The notes: generated from the sequence alone by a model not told the origin. Counted from the first letter of the stretch, positions 11,986 to 24,314 are shown. The stretch is 64,000 bases of DNA from Zingiber officinale (GCF_018446385.1 NC_055986.1:76407659-76471658); one strand, 5' to 3'. Made by a program: numbers and translations.

Positions 11986-13062
11986 ATGGAAGGAAAGAGC
12001 CAAAAGATGTTAAACGTAGTTGAAAAAGTAGAAAGTTTAATGCTACCGAAGTTCAAAAGAAAAACTCAAAGCACCAAACACTTATGGACAAAACAAGAGG
12101 AAGTAACATTAGTTGATTGCCTTATTGAGTTGAGCAAAGATTCAACTTGGAAGAGCGAGAATGGTTTTCGAATTTGGTACTTCGTGCATTTGGAGAAACT
12201 CGTGGCTGCTAAATTGCCATCAAGCAGTTTGAAGGCTACTCCTCATATTGATTCAAGGTACAAGCTACTGAAGAGACGGTTCCATGCTATCACCAAGATG
12301 TTGAATCGTAGCAGTGGATTTGGGTGGAATGATGTTGTAAAGTGTATCATTACAACAAAAGATGTCTTTAATGATTGGGTTAAGGTAACTTTTTCTACTT
12401 TGTGTATTTCCATTTCTTTGATAATTGTGGGTTTTTTTGCTAATGATATGTTTTTAATTTAGAGGCATCCGACTACTATTGGTTTAAGGAACAAAGAGTT
12501 CCCCTACCATGATGACTTGATGTTTGTGTGGGGGAAAGATCATGCCACAGGAGCTAATGCAGAAACCCCTGTTGATGCAGTAGAAGAGATAAATTTATGT
12601 GATGAAGAATTTGACACATTTAATGCAGAAACCCACGCTGAATGTTACAAAGGTGAAGAATCTAATGATGTCAACCAAGCAATAAGAAAATCTGAGACTC
12701 CAGATTCATCAATTTGTCCGTCAAATAAGAAGTTAACCACTAGAAAGAGAAAAGGGAAGATTGATGATGTTTTAGGTGACTTGGTGGGAGAGATTCATAA
12801 ATATGTTATTGTTGTTAATGAGGCTAATGAGGAGATGAAGGGAATTTCCACCTACTTTAAGAAACAAACTGAGAGTAGTGATAGAAAAATGAAGATATAT
12901 GATGAGTTAATAGAACTTTCTGAATTCTCTGGACAAGAAATTATGGATGTTGGGGAGTATATTCTCAAGGATGAATACAATGTTGAAAACTTCTTCGCAT
13001 TGCCAAAGACATTTAGGAGAAATTATGTGGTGAAGCAGCTCAATGAAATCCATCCAAAATGA
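11986..13062 (+). CDS. Harbinger accessory Myb/SANT-like DNA-binding protein
   Basis: This is the second gene of PIF/Harbinger elements. In this family it binds the transposase and helps bring it into the nucleus and onto the transposon ends. Exon 1 is 11986-12384 and exon 2 is 12463-13062. The intron has a canonical AAG|GTAACT donor and a TTTAG acceptor, and the phase is kept. The spliced frame is 332 residues with no stop. Residues about 25-110 form the Myb/SANT-like domain (LWTKQEEVTLVDCLIEL, then RYKLLKRRFHAITKML and SGFGWND). After the splice comes the conserved block RHPTTIGLRNKEFPYHDDL. The C-terminal half is acidic with a basic TTRKRKGK patch, possibly a nuclear signal. It is intact although the neighbouring transposase is not. 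Confidence 0.85.
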
Positions 13063-13636
13063 ATTAGATAGTTGAATTAGGTTGTTGGTATTTATATTTT
13101 GATATGCTTTTGGATAATCATGATACTATTTTGAACAAAACTTATTGGATGAATGTCATTTTAGATTGAACTTGGGTGATATTTTATTTTATGTTTATCA
13201 AAATTGCTGATTGAGTTAGTTCAAAAATGGGATTTTTATTAAGTTTTGATGATAGTATGCCATTTTATGTTTGTATTACTGGTTAAATCAGATAGAATTT
13301 CTATTTGTATTGATGATAGTATGTTATTAAGTTTTGTTGTTATATTTATGTTTTGATGATAGTATACCCTTACCCAGCATTAGTACGTTGCATATTCCTC
13401 CGATTCAAATGGTAGGTACTTTATAGTTCTTCAAAGCTCCTCTTCTCTGTTCCACTGACCCTCTGTGCTCGCTTCATTTTTTAGAGATCAACAATCAAGA
13501 TTATTCCAGCATAGCTCTAGCTCTATTTGCTATTTCATTTTGCTGACCTCTGTGTTAAGAAGCAATTTAAAGAGTTTTGAATATGAAAAAAAATAAGAGG
13601 ATACTTGATTCTTAACTACTATCATCCATAATATAT
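13063..13636 (+). other. Harbinger 3' noncoding sequence up to the CACTA insertion
   Basis: No gene is seen. The sequence is AT-rich with repeated 'gatgatagtatgc' phrases. At about 13428-13545 lies a segment starting GTTCTTCAAAGCTCCTCTTC that recurs in direct orientation at about 23446-23560, on the other side of the CACTA insertion. Confidence 0.55.
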
Positions 13637-13960
13637 ACTACAACAAAAACCCTCATAGACATCGGTTTTCCACCGGTGTCTATTACATTTTCGACCGATG
13701 TCTATGAAGGCGATGTAAAAGGTCTGCCATTTTAGACATTGGGTTAAAATCGGTGTAGTATCACTTAATGACACCGGTGTTTGAATTGGTTATTAACCGG
13801 TGTAGTATCACTTAACGACACCGTTTCATCTACGGTGTAAAATCGATGTAATATTATATGTTAATAACACCAGTTTTGGCAGCGGTATACGACCGATGTA
13901 ATATTAGTTAATAACACCGGTTTTGCAGTGGTGGAAAATCGATGTAATATCAGTATTTTT
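13637..13960 (-). repeat. CACTA left end: terminal inverted repeat and subterminal repeats
   Basis: After the terminal repeat come at least six copies, in both orientations, of a motif around ACACCGGTTTT / CCGGTGTCTA / CGATGTCTATGA, ending near 13950. In CACTA elements such subterminal repeats are the binding sites of the TNPA protein. Confidence 0.82.
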
Positions 13961-15519
13961 TAACAGCAAATTTGATTTCCGAAACAGTGAAAAACCGACA
14001 GTAACAAAAAAAACACAAATATTCACAAATTACACAAATATTCTTCATTCAACAGTATCCATAAAATACATAAATATTCACAAATTACATAAATAATCTT
14101 CTTACAACAGTATCCATAAAATACACAAACATTCTTTTTACATCAAAAGCTAATAGATATCAGAATCAAGGTAGAACATTCTTTTAACAACACATCAAGG
14201 TAGAACCGCACTTCAAATGTAATCTAGCATGCATTCAGCCCACTTGAACCGCACTTCATCAATTTCAACTCTGGAGTACTTGAGATTTGTAAACTATAAA
14301 AACACATAAATAATATATTAGTAGACCAAGACCAAAAATCATAGTTGAAAATGCAATAAGAGCACCAGGTAACAAGATGACTAATTGGAATGCTTAAAAA
14401 GATAAACATTCATCAATTATCTCAACCACATCATATAGTGATAGATCTATCATTCTTGGGAACTTAATATGAAATTATTGCAACAAAGTTAATCATAACC
14501 TGGTTTCCTATTGCACTTTTAAATATTTTTATAATATAGTGGGCATGCTAAAAGATTAACTTGGTTTCCTATTGCACTTGTAATGCAATGAGAGCGGAAA
14601 TGGTAAAGATGTAATTTTGATTTATTTATTTTTTTCCAAATATCTGCTCTAGCTCTAACGAGGCCAGTCTAGTTTTTCTGATCTCTATCCTTCTAACACT
14701 TCAAATCAAGCATTTTGAAAGATTTTCAGTCTGGTTTTGCAATGAGAACTATCAACAAACTAAATTTGGAATGCAAAATATCTAAACCAAAGAAAGTCCC
14801 TTTCTAATTGATACTTGCAACAAAGATAATCTACAATACTTTATACAAAGTTAATTCATGATCAGGACCCAATAATCCACCATATGTCAAATAACTAAAA
14901 CAAATGTGTACATGTATCAAATAAAATAGAATACTAAGTTTTTAAAGGTTGTTGTGGAAGACTATTGTTCATAATGCTTAATTCATTGAAGGATAATTGC
15001 GCGCATTCGCATACACACCGATACACATATACATATGCAATTTAGCACAAAAAAATCATTGTAAAATCTAAAACTTTCATATATGACACTTAGTATATGC
15101 TGCTTATAATATAACATAGATAATTTGCTCCTTCTAATTAAAGTGTAGAGATTGATAAGAACTGATAGCATCATACAACAAATTACTAGGCATGGTAATG
15201 GTTGAATTCAAAAATCATAGAAGGACCAAGAGCATCATATAACAAATCAGTGACCCTGAATTCTATTGAACTATTAATCATAGACAAGCACATAGTTGCC
15301 AAAATTGAAATAGAGAAGTTCAAAGACTACATAGAAACACATCAAGCACCAGGGGAAAAGCATAGCAGCAGCAAGATATGATATAATGAGGGAAAAGCTA
15401 AGAGACGTTCATAATCAATCAAAATCAATTATGAGTTTGTATCAATTATGATACTGAAACAGTGTTGGAAAATGCAACAAATTATCTTTAGGGCTTATAT
15501 GCAAAATGGAAGATATTGT
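13961..15519 (-). other. CACTA noncoding region downstream of its genes
   Basis: This AT-rich stretch has no recognised coding frame. It starts with a repeated 'cacaaatattcacaaattac' phrase (about 14010-14120) and otherwise looks like decayed 3' sequence of the Ulp1-bearing gene. Nothing else is identified. Confidence 0.5.
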
Positions 15520-16356
15520 ATTATTACCATTGCTGGAAGTGAATCCTTGTGGTCAACTCCAAAATTTTCAATTATATCTTTCATATATCGCATGATATAA
15601 AAACCACATTGCTCCGCATCCGGTTTTTGAGGAGCCTATGTTAGAAAAGAAATATTGATATAACTCCTTCAAGGATAGTGAAATAGTTGCTAATCAAAAG
15701 GGCATACCTTGACAACTACCCATGTTGGTTGTTTTTTCCCTTTCCTTCCAGCCTCCGCATTATACATTTTCAAGGCCCTTCATGCATATAACCCGTGGGA
15801 ATTGTATTGCCACATCAAAATACATACATGTTTCAACAAAGGTAAGAAAAGAAGGCAAAAAACTTACATGTTGACAACATATTTCCAATCTTGATCACGA
15901 ATGCGGTGACTAAGAGGATCCAACAAAAAAATAATCTCCTTCTCAACATTGATGATAGTCAAAATCTAGTGAAAACTACACAAAGAAATATAATTAGTGT
16001 ATATATGCATCTTGCAAGTTCTTAAAATATGCAAGTGAGAGTGATATATAATGTTATTCTTACTCACCCAACATTGCATGGCACAACAACCAATTGACCA
16101 GTTCAGGTACCAATTAGTCTTCTACTACTTAAGTAACAAGCCCTTTTATTCAACTATTCTTGGATGAAATCTCTATTCTGATTTCTTGATGGTACATACT
16201 CCACAGGCACTGGATCCACCAATTTGAAATCCTGCAGCAACATCTTTTCCTACATCTTTCTATATAGATGCGTACAATTGGAAAATATCCCAAAAAAATG
16301 ATGAAATCTAAATTAATGAAACACATAAATAAAGTCCGATTCAATTGAAAGCTTAC
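15520..16356 (-). pseudogene. Ulp1/C48 cysteine protease-like C-terminus of the CACTA accessory gene (degenerate)
   Basis: On the minus strand a block at about 15635-15528 reads APQKPDAEQCGFYIMRYMKD. This is the catalytic Cys region of the Ulp1-like domain (QxxxxxCGxYVM pattern) found in several plant CACTA and MULE elements. Ulp1 proteases remove SUMO in cells; their role in transposons is unknown. Upstream, about 16249-16150 gives a DFKLVDPVPVEY-like piece typical of the start of this domain. Stops and frameshifts separate these from each other and from the His/Asp part, so no active enzyme is expected. It is the 3' end of the gene starting at 18611. Confidence 0.65.
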
Positions 16357-18611
16357 CACATATACACAACTATGCAAGTGTCTGTGATTGGCTTCAATTC
16401 ACAAAAGGGAAATATGTCATCGCAATTAACATGGACTGTGCGCTCCATGCCAAATACATCAGGAACTAATTCCAAAATCACATTCTCTATTTCATCAAGA
16501 CGCTGAAAATAACTATATAAGATGTGTAAGGGTCTTGGCACATAGGACGATTGTAACTTAGACTTCTCTTGTCTGTTGTCAACTTTTTTCTTCCTGGTCT
16601 TCTACATATGTAGATGCAACCATATATATATTAGATATGTGACATACTTTAAATGTACACAAAATTTAGACAACACTTTATCACATTTACCTCATCCCGC
16701 ATGCTGATTAAGTGCACAGGCCAAGCCACATGGCCACCTACAGCATCCCCAATACTCTGACATGCAGATGGGATTGCAATAGGCAGTGGTGCTGATTGAT
16801 CAATTGCTTTATCAATGGAAATCCTCATGCAATTCACGGGTAATGGGACATCATCAATAAAGTTGCCAGGTCCATTAACAGAGACAATTGTCCCATATGC
16901 AACAGTCTTGTCGTTAGGCTGCAATAACAACATCACTACCTTTCCCTATAAGACAAACAATTCATGAATCTTCAACATATAGTGCTTTACAAGCCTCATT
17001 AGATACTAACGATGGGATAATAATATCAATGTGAAATATATATTTAACCTGTAAAGCCGAATCCTTCTCAATAAATTTCACATCATCATCATCATGTTCT
17101 TCTAGTCCTTCATTTGAGAGGCGCCTATGACGTTCAACTTCAGGTTTTATATCGAGGAGGCATTGTGGTTTAACTGAGCAGCTACCCTTCTCCTCACTCA
17201 CAAATTCTCGACCAGATAGTTTCAACACCATTGCTTCCAATTTTTCTATTCTTTCACCTTGGTCAGAAAGCATAGCTTTTGCCTCCTTAAACTCTTTATG
17301 TTGCCTTTCATAGGCATCCTTATCAATTTGCACCTTCCCTCTAGCAACCTTGAAGAAGGATGATGGAGTGACATTTGCTCCTATGCCTCTCACACGTCCA
17401 CCATGTTCGTTAGAATTCAAGGCCTTCGTGAGAATATCTTCAAATGGTTTGGTAAAGGACATCTTACCATCCTTCTTTTGGACAATATAATCATCCTGTC
17501 ATGCATCCAAATACAATAACTTTAAATATATATACATATATCATATATGTACAAAAATAAGCAATTTATGTATACTTTTGCTTTCAATCTTATTCACTGT
17601 TTGCTTCAACTCATCGCCAACAAATTTCCCAGCTTTGTTGAGTCGCCCTCTCTTCCAGAGGATGGCTCTGTTTATCTCATCATCATCACATAAAACACTG
17701 GACTGTAAGCAAAAAACCACATGAAGTCAACGTACTCAACACCAACTACGACAACCATAAGTAGGAATTTAATGTTAACTAAATACTTACTATTTCTTCA
17801 GACAAACCCGCATATCCTTTTCGAGAAAGACGATGAGGGTATAAGTTTGCCTTGCTTCTTTGACTTTGTAGTTCACTTTTCCTCTACATAGTGATAGATG
17901 AATTATAACCACATATATCAACTAGAGTTTAAAAAGACCACCTTAAACAACTTACTATAAAGTCTTTAGACATCCGATTAATCACAAAACTACTCCAATC
18001 TTCACGTGAAATGCAATGCCCTTGAGGTACCTTATTGAGAAGCTTCGGATTATTTCTATTTGGTTGGATGAATGTCCTGGTGAGGTGAGTTTTATACTGA
18101 CGCCACTTGGTGTTTGCAGAGATCAAACACTCATTCCTCCATTCTGGGTCCAGTTGGTATGTCAACTACACAAACAAATATCTTAAGTAAATAAATAAAA
18201 GAAAAGAAAAAAATGCATCACATAAGAAAGTATCATGTTACTTACATTGACGGATTCCCATATCATGTTCTTAACTTCATTCGACACTTGTTTCCAAGAG
18301 TGGTAATTAATATTAACTTTTTCCCGAGCAAGCACACCAATAAAACTTTGCAATTCAGAAGCCTTTTGGCCAACTGGATGTCCATACTCATTAAATTTCA
18401 CACTTTGTTTGACTCCCCGAACCCTTTGAACAACAAGCTTATTCATTTGTGTACGACCTCTTTTTGATCTTGTTGTTTGGGCCGCCCTGTCTGATCCTAT
18501 GTCCTGGCTATCCTCAGCACCCTCTTTTTGATCTTGTTGTTTGTCTTTTTCATTTGTGTGTGAATACTTATCATCATCACGTGCTAAATGGGCCTTTTTT
18601 CTAGTGTTCAT
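16357..18611 (-). CDS. CACTA TNPA-like protein (Transposase_24 type), multi-exon
   Basis: The minus-strand gene starts at ATG 18611. Inferred exons with GT/AG borders: 18611-18246, 18165-17956, 17883-17791, 17702-17576, 17495-17049, 16945-16691 and 16601-16357. Exon 1 has a KRGRTQMNKL basic start and an 'IGVLAREKVNINYHSWKQV' block; exon 2 has WRQYKTHLTR; exon 3 YPHRLSRKGYAGLSEEI; exon 4 AILWKRGRLNKAGKF. Exon 5 has SNEHGGRVRGIGANVTP and a coiled coil, the pattern of plant TNPA/Transposase_24 proteins. Exon 6 carries a VAYGTIVS...AWPVHL domain seen in Ulp1-bearing CACTA proteins. All junctions keep phase except exon 4/5, where the visible donor would cause a frameshift. Such proteins bind subterminal repeats. 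Exon ends are my reading, unconfirmed by transcripts. Confidence 0.7.
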
Positions 18612-18699
18612 AGTGTCGAAAACCTAGTCATAACAGTGAGAATTTGAAATAGAGTAGAGCATATCATTCAAAATCACAACAAAGTAAACATTCGTATAT

Positions 18700-21600
18700 T
18701 TAAAAAAAAAAACTACTACCAAACAATAAACCAAAGTTACCAAAATAAAGTAAATAGTCACGCATATAAACCATAAATAAAGTTACCAAACTAAAAATTC
18801 TCATTGTCAACCCAAATCCCATCACAATCTCCACGAATACAGGATGGTTCATTGTCATCAGTTTCGTCAACATCCATTGATGGCATCCCTTTTGTGAAGC
18901 ATGGTAGTAGATTGAAGGATATCCCAACTTATCATCAGTGATGTATTCAAAATACTCTCTATTTGTAGTTGAAAGTACAATAGACCATGTGGGATCTTGA
19001 GGGTCTTCTACATAAAATACTTGCTTCGCTTGAGTGCCCAAGATAAATGGGTCGGATTTGAATCCCATTCACTTAAGATTTACCAAGGTGAAACCATTAT
19101 CATCTACTCTAATACCAGTGTTATTCTCTACCCAATCACACTTAAACATTGGAACTCGAAAATCATGGTAATTGAGCTCCCATATTTCTTGTATCACACC
19201 ATAATACATCATGTCTATTATAATTGGGTTCTTATCCTTTAAACTTGCAACTTGCATTGTTTGTGCGAGCAAGCTTACACTCGAGTTTTGAACAACTGTT
19301 ACATTATCATGTTCTTTCGTGTAATAAGTGACCCCATCGATCATATAACTAGAGTATTTTAGCACTTGCTTGCTAGGTCCATTTGCTAACAGCTTCACTT
19401 TTTCTGATAATTGATTGGAGGAAGATGATGTTGTATTTGTAACCTACAATTCATCATAAGGGGGTTTAATTATTAAAATTCTTAAAGTTCTTGTGTTCAA
19501 TAATAAACATGCTAATATTTATGGTACTTACATGTTCATGGAACCAAGAAATAAAACTTCTGTGGTGCTTATCTTGTAACCACTTTGCACCTTTAATAGG
19601 AAATTTTTGCTTCAAGTGTGTCATATGTTCCCTAATCAAAAAAATTTGAAGAGATTAATCAGATATTTTTTTAAACAATTTCAGGAGATTATTACTGAAC
19701 TAGAGGGCTTACACAATGTAAGGACCTCAGCTTCATTTTCCAATACATAACGATGTGCTTGTTCCCACTCATCGTGACAACAGAAGTGCACCTTAGCACC
19801 TGACAAGGACTAAGTGAGTATTGTTTCACGATGCTTTGATGGAATCCCTATCGTGTTCATATTAGATAGAAATTCTGAGCAAAACTCTACAGCTTCTTCA
19901 GCAATATAACATTCAGCCATGCATCCTTCTAGTCGATTTCTATTCCGCACATAACCTTTCAATGTTTTCATATATCTTTCAAATGGAAACATCCATCTAT
20001 ACCAAACTGGTCCACACAACTTGACCTCACGCACGAGATGAACTGTTAAGTGAACCATTATATCAAAAAATGAAGGTGGAAAATACTTTTCAAACAGACA
20101 CAACGTCATCACAATTTCTATTTGTACATTATCCAACTTTGAGGCATCTATTACTTTGTTACATAACATATTGAATAAGAAACAAAACCTTGTGATAGCA
20201 TTTCTGATATGCTTGGGTAGAACACCACGGATGGCAATTGGAAGCAAATGTTGCATTAAGGTGTGGCAGTCATGTGATTTAAGACCAACCAGTTTTAGGT
20301 CCTTCATTGAGACAAGGTTTTTGATGTTGGAGGAGTAACCCGTGGGAACCTTAATTCCAAACAATGAATTACAAAGTCTTCTTTTCTCATCCTTGCTTAA
20401 TGTATAACATGTTGGGGGCAAAATGTCCTTTTCTCCCCTTTTTGTGGTGCTAATTCTCCCCTAATTTTCATATCCACTAGGTCGTTTCTTGCTGCAATTC
20501 CATCTTTTGTCTTTCCTGGCATATCAAGTAATGTACCAATCAAACTTTCGCAAACGTTTTTCTCTATGTGCATCACATCAAGAACATGTCGAACATGCAG
20601 ATCTTTTCAATACTCAAGTTCAAAGAATATCGATTTCTTTTTCCAGCAGGGCTTACCATCATTTTCCTTTGATTGAAGATTTGCTCTCATTTTTCCCCAT
20701 CGGCATGTAATTCCTTCTACTTTTTTTTAAAACTTCATCACCGCTTAGTGGTTTTGGGGCCATAGTAAAGTCTTGTGTCCCATCAAATGCCTTCTTCTGC
20801 CTTTGATAAGGATGATCTCTACGAAGAAACCGTCTATGACTTGTAAATGACATTTTTTTACTATGCTTCAACCTTTTTGCACAAGTTTTCTCACCACAGA
20901 TAGGGCATGCTTGATATCCTTTTATAGTGCATCCTGCCAGGTTTCCATATGCCGGAAAATCATTAATTGTCCACAATAGGACAGCTGTAAGCAAGAATCT
21001 TTCTTCTCGGTGTGCATCATATGCTTCAACACCAACTTCCCATAATTCTTTTAAATCGTCAATCAAAGGCGCCAAGTACACATCAATGTCATTTCTCGGC
21101 TGTTTAGGACCAGAAATCAACAACGTGAGCATCATATATTTTCTCTTCATACACAACCATGGAGGAAGGTTATAAGTGATCATTATAACTGGCCAACAAC
21201 TATATGTAGAACTCATCAAACTATGAGGATTGATCCCATCAGTTGCTATGGCCAACCTTAGATTTCTTGTCTCAGAAGCAAAATCTGGCCAATTATGATC
21301 CACAAGTCTCCAACAAGGTGCATCAGCTAGATGTCGCATATAGGCATCACATACTCTTTTATTAGCCTGCCAAATTAACTCCTTAGATATTTCCTTGCTC
21401 CAAAACATTCTTTGAAATCTAGGAGTAGGAGGAAAGTACCATAAAATTTTTGCAGGGACTCCTTCAATTATCCTAGAATTCTTGGCCAACTTCCACCTTG
21501 ACAACCCACAAGTAGGACAATCGGTAAAATCCTCATACTCCTTCCAGTATAAGACACAATCATTAGGGCAAGCATGTATTTTCTTATAAGTCATCCCCAT

Positions 21601-22163
21601 TACACATAAGCTTTTCTTTGCATTATATAAAGATAAAGACAATTCATTGTCAACGGGAAGCATTTCTCCAAACAAGACAAGTAGTTCAGTAAAACTATTA
21701 TCACTCCAGCTGTATTTCGCTTTCAAGTTATATAATTGCACAATTACAGATAACTTTGTAAATTTAGTGCACCCAACATACAGGGTTTCTCAACATCCTC
21801 AAGTAATTTTATAAATTGATCTGGATTCTCTGAACTTTCATATGCAGCGTGTACCATATCTATAGGTTTATCAGCAAAATAGTTTTCACTTTCTCCAGCT
21901 GCATCATTCTCTTTCTTTAAATCTCCTAATACAGATTCTTCCCCATGCCATATTCATTTTTTGTATGTTAAGTCTATACCATTACAGTACACATGTACCC
22001 TTATGCTATTAATATTATTGTTCCATAGATTGCCACATTTCATACAAGGACAAGGTATACTAGTAGGATTAGTAGCATGTTGCAGCGTAAATTGCAAGAA
22101 AGATTCTAGTCCAAGTTCAAACTCATGTGATAATCTATCCTTTGCCATCCATGCCTTGTCCAT
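18700..22163 (-). pseudogene. CACTA TNPD-like transposase (Transposase_21), broken
   Basis: This is the catalytic transposase of a CACTA element. On the minus strand: an N-terminal transposase-associated domain (22163-21957, MDKAWMAKDRLSHEFELG and a CPCMKC cluster); the core Transposase_21 domain (about 21745-20660, YNLKAKYSWSDNSFTELL, IHACPNDC, CPTCGLSRWK, LAIATDGINPHSLM, GCTIKGYQACPICGE); a DUF4218-like region (20421-19810, SHDCHTLMQHLLP, RWMFPFERYMKTLKGYVRN); and a DUF4216-like region (about 19660-18900, AKQVFYVEDPQDPTW). Lesions: TGA at 21954, a frameshift near 21785, a frameshift near 20660, TGA at 20607, a frameshift near 20420 and TGA at 19069. At least two of the stops replace a conserved Trp. 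It is non-functional. Confidence 0.9.
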
Positions 22164-23039
22164 TTTGTTGTACTAATGAATCTAAAATCAATCAAAAATA
22201 TCAAGACAATTACAACAATGAGCCAAAATTATCAATCCATCATTATACAAATAAATTAGCTATGCGGGTCCTCCAAGAAACCAACTACGCTTACCAAGAA
22301 AAGGATACGAGTAAATTTCATAAACTAGAAACCAACTACTTCATCATTATACCAATAAATTTCTAAACCAGAAACCATGACATATCAGTGAAAAGAATTA
22401 GCATAGACATAAAAGAAACTTGATAGTTCAAGGATTACATAAAACCAACTTAGCAACAGGAACTAACAACTCCTCAATCTATCAAACAAAAATGATAAAA
22501 TCAACTCAAGGTAGTGTTTGAGGAAATTCATCAAACACATTGCATGCATCAATCAATTAATACTTGCAAACAAGAGATCAAGAAGATGAAACTATCGAAG
22601 ATGAGGAAGAACTTCAGTAGCGACGATGTATAAAGGAAAAATTACCAGAATGTGAAGAAGGACTCGAGCAGTGGCAGTGAATGCTGGACCGGAGATGGAT
22701 GAAGGAAGAACTACTGGAATGCGAAGAAGGCCTCCTCTTCTCAACCAAAGGGAGGAGTTGGAGGAGATGCGGTGTGGTTGGAAGGAGAAGCAAGGGCGTC
22801 GTGTCTTGATCCTGATCGGGAGAGGAAGGGGCGTCGATCTAGGAAGGGGAAGAGGGAGATGAGGTTGAGAGAGATGGTCGGAGGTTTAAGTTTAGGTTTA
22901 GGCTGAGAGAGATGGTCGGAGGTTTAGGTTTAGGTTTAGGCTGAGAGAGATGGCTGGAGGAAGGGGTGCGATATAGATTTAGGTTTGGAGGGAACTTCAC
23001 AGTGTTGCAAATTTTGGCTGGTGGGAAAATTAAAATATT
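22164..23039 (-). other. CACTA 5' untranslated/promoter region
   Basis: It lies upstream of the transposase start. No gene is recognised. From about 22860 to 22970 there are tandem copies of a 'ttaggtttaggctgagagagatgg' unit. From 22660 to 22870 it is purine-rich. It most likely holds the transposase leader and promoter. Confidence 0.5.
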
Positions 23040-23269
23040 TTATTTTGGTTCATTAACACCGAGTTTTAAAAACTGCTATTAAAATCGGTGTCTATTAACG
23101 AAAAAAAGGTGCTCATAGACATCGCCTAAAAAACCGATGTCTATGAGCGAAAATCTGCTCTCATAGACACCGATTTTTGGAAAAACCGGTGTAAAATACT
23201 CAAAGACATCGGTTTTTGCTTAAAACCGTTGTTGTTCCACTGATGTCTATGAGGGTTTTTGTTGTAGTG
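23040..23269 (-). repeat. CACTA right end: subterminal repeats and terminal inverted repeat
   Basis: At least six copies of an ACATCGGTTTT / GGTGTCTATGA motif in both orientations lead to the terminus. The terminus reads CACTACAACAAAAACCC on the minus strand. It mirrors the left end. Confidence 0.87.
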
Positions 23270-24295
23270 TATTCATACAAAGAAATGCTTATGTTATTAA
23301 AGCTTCAGTTTGTTATTAGCATGATAATGCATTTTCATTTCATTTTTTCTCTGATGCATTCAGGTCAATTGAACAAATTTATTTCGTATCCCCAATTGGC
23401 TAGAGAGAGTTGCCGGAATGTCTCCTGTTGACAGGAACATTATGTTCTTCAAAGCTCCTCTTCTCTATTCCACTTATGCTGACCTCTGTGCTCACTTCGT
23501 TTTTCAGAGATCAATAGTCAGGATTATTCCAACATAGCACTAGCTTTATTTATTGTTCGTTGGTGGGAATGCTGAATTTTTGGGGAGATGAACTATTGGG
23601 AAGAAGGTTGTTTGTGGGGGACGTCTGATGCACATGATGTGTCTATTCTAAGTCATATTCATTAGAACTGATGTTCTTTTTATTATAAAAGTTGTTTAGA
23701 TTACCGAAAAATAAATAAATATGTTTTCTAGTGGTGTTGCGATTCTCAAAGTGGCCAAAAACTTATTAGAACAATTTGAAGGTTTTAAACATAAAAGATA
23801 GGGTTCAAAATTAACGAGGGAAGAGTAATTTTATTAAAGATTTTGAAAAAAAAAGATATAAAAAGACATCTTATTTTTAAGATTATTAAAAAGGATATTT
23901 CATTTTAAAATCAAATAAATTAAAATAATTTGATTTTATATTTTATATTATAATAATTATAACTAAAACTCAATCGAAAAGCAGGACCTTTTTAATTAGG
24001 TGAAATGTGACTCACAATCAATCGATTATTATAATTAATATTAATATTAATATTATTTTAAAAATATTAACTAAATATTAAATTAATTTAGTTGGGAAAA
24101 TTAATTTAATTAGGTTTGAACCAGGGGTAATACAGTAAATGTACAACTAGGTTATATATTAAAACCTTCAAACAAACAAGTTTTTGTTATATTACTTATG
24201 ATTGAACCAAATAATATTATGTTATGATTTATTTTCTATAACTTTAGTTATGTGATTACTAAGTAATCACATAATTAAAGTTATGATTGATGACT
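23270..24295 (+). other. Harbinger distal noncoding region
   Basis: No gene is seen. It contains the second copy (about 23446-23560) of the direct repeat that also lies left of the CACTA. A very AT-rich stretch (23850-24250) follows, then a hairpin-forming segment (ATGTGATTACTAAGTAATCACAT arms at about 24250-24275) before the terminal repeat. Confidence 0.5.
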
Positions 24296-24311
24296 TGAAT
24301 CAAACGCATCC
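24296..24311 (-). repeat. Harbinger right terminal inverted repeat
   Basis: The plus strand reads TGAATCAAACGCATCC and is followed by TAA. It is the inverted partner of 9464-9479. Confidence 0.82.
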
Positions 24312-24314
24312 TAA

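Larger units (their letters stand above)
13637..23269 (-). mobile_element. CACTA (En/Spm-type) DNA transposon
   Basis: The right end reads CACTACAACAAAAACCC in reverse complement. The left end is the same but lacks or has mutated its first C (ACTACAACAAAAACCC from 13637). TAT on both sides (13634-13636 and 23270-23272) fits the three-base CACTA target duplication. Subterminal repeats of an ACATCGGTTTT / ACCGGTGTCTAT motif occur at both ends. Two minus-strand genes are present: a TNPD-like transposase (22163 to 18700) and a TNPA-like/Ulp1 gene (18611 to about 15520). The element sits in the 3' part of the Harbinger element. Confidence 0.9.
9464..24311 (+). mobile_element. PIF/Harbinger DNA transposon, interrupted by a CACTA element
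   Basis: The ends are inverted repeats: GAGTGTGTTTGATTCA at 9464-9479 against GGATGCGTTTGATTCA (reverse complement of 24296-24311). They are flanked by TAA on both sides (9461-9463 and 24312-24314), the three-base target duplication typical of PIF/Harbinger. The element carries the two genes expected of an autonomous Harbinger, a DDE transposase and a Myb/SANT-like protein, both on the plus strand. Without the nested CACTA it would be about 5.2 kb. The chromovirus frame resumes directly after the right TAA, which confirms both boundaries. Confidence 0.87.
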
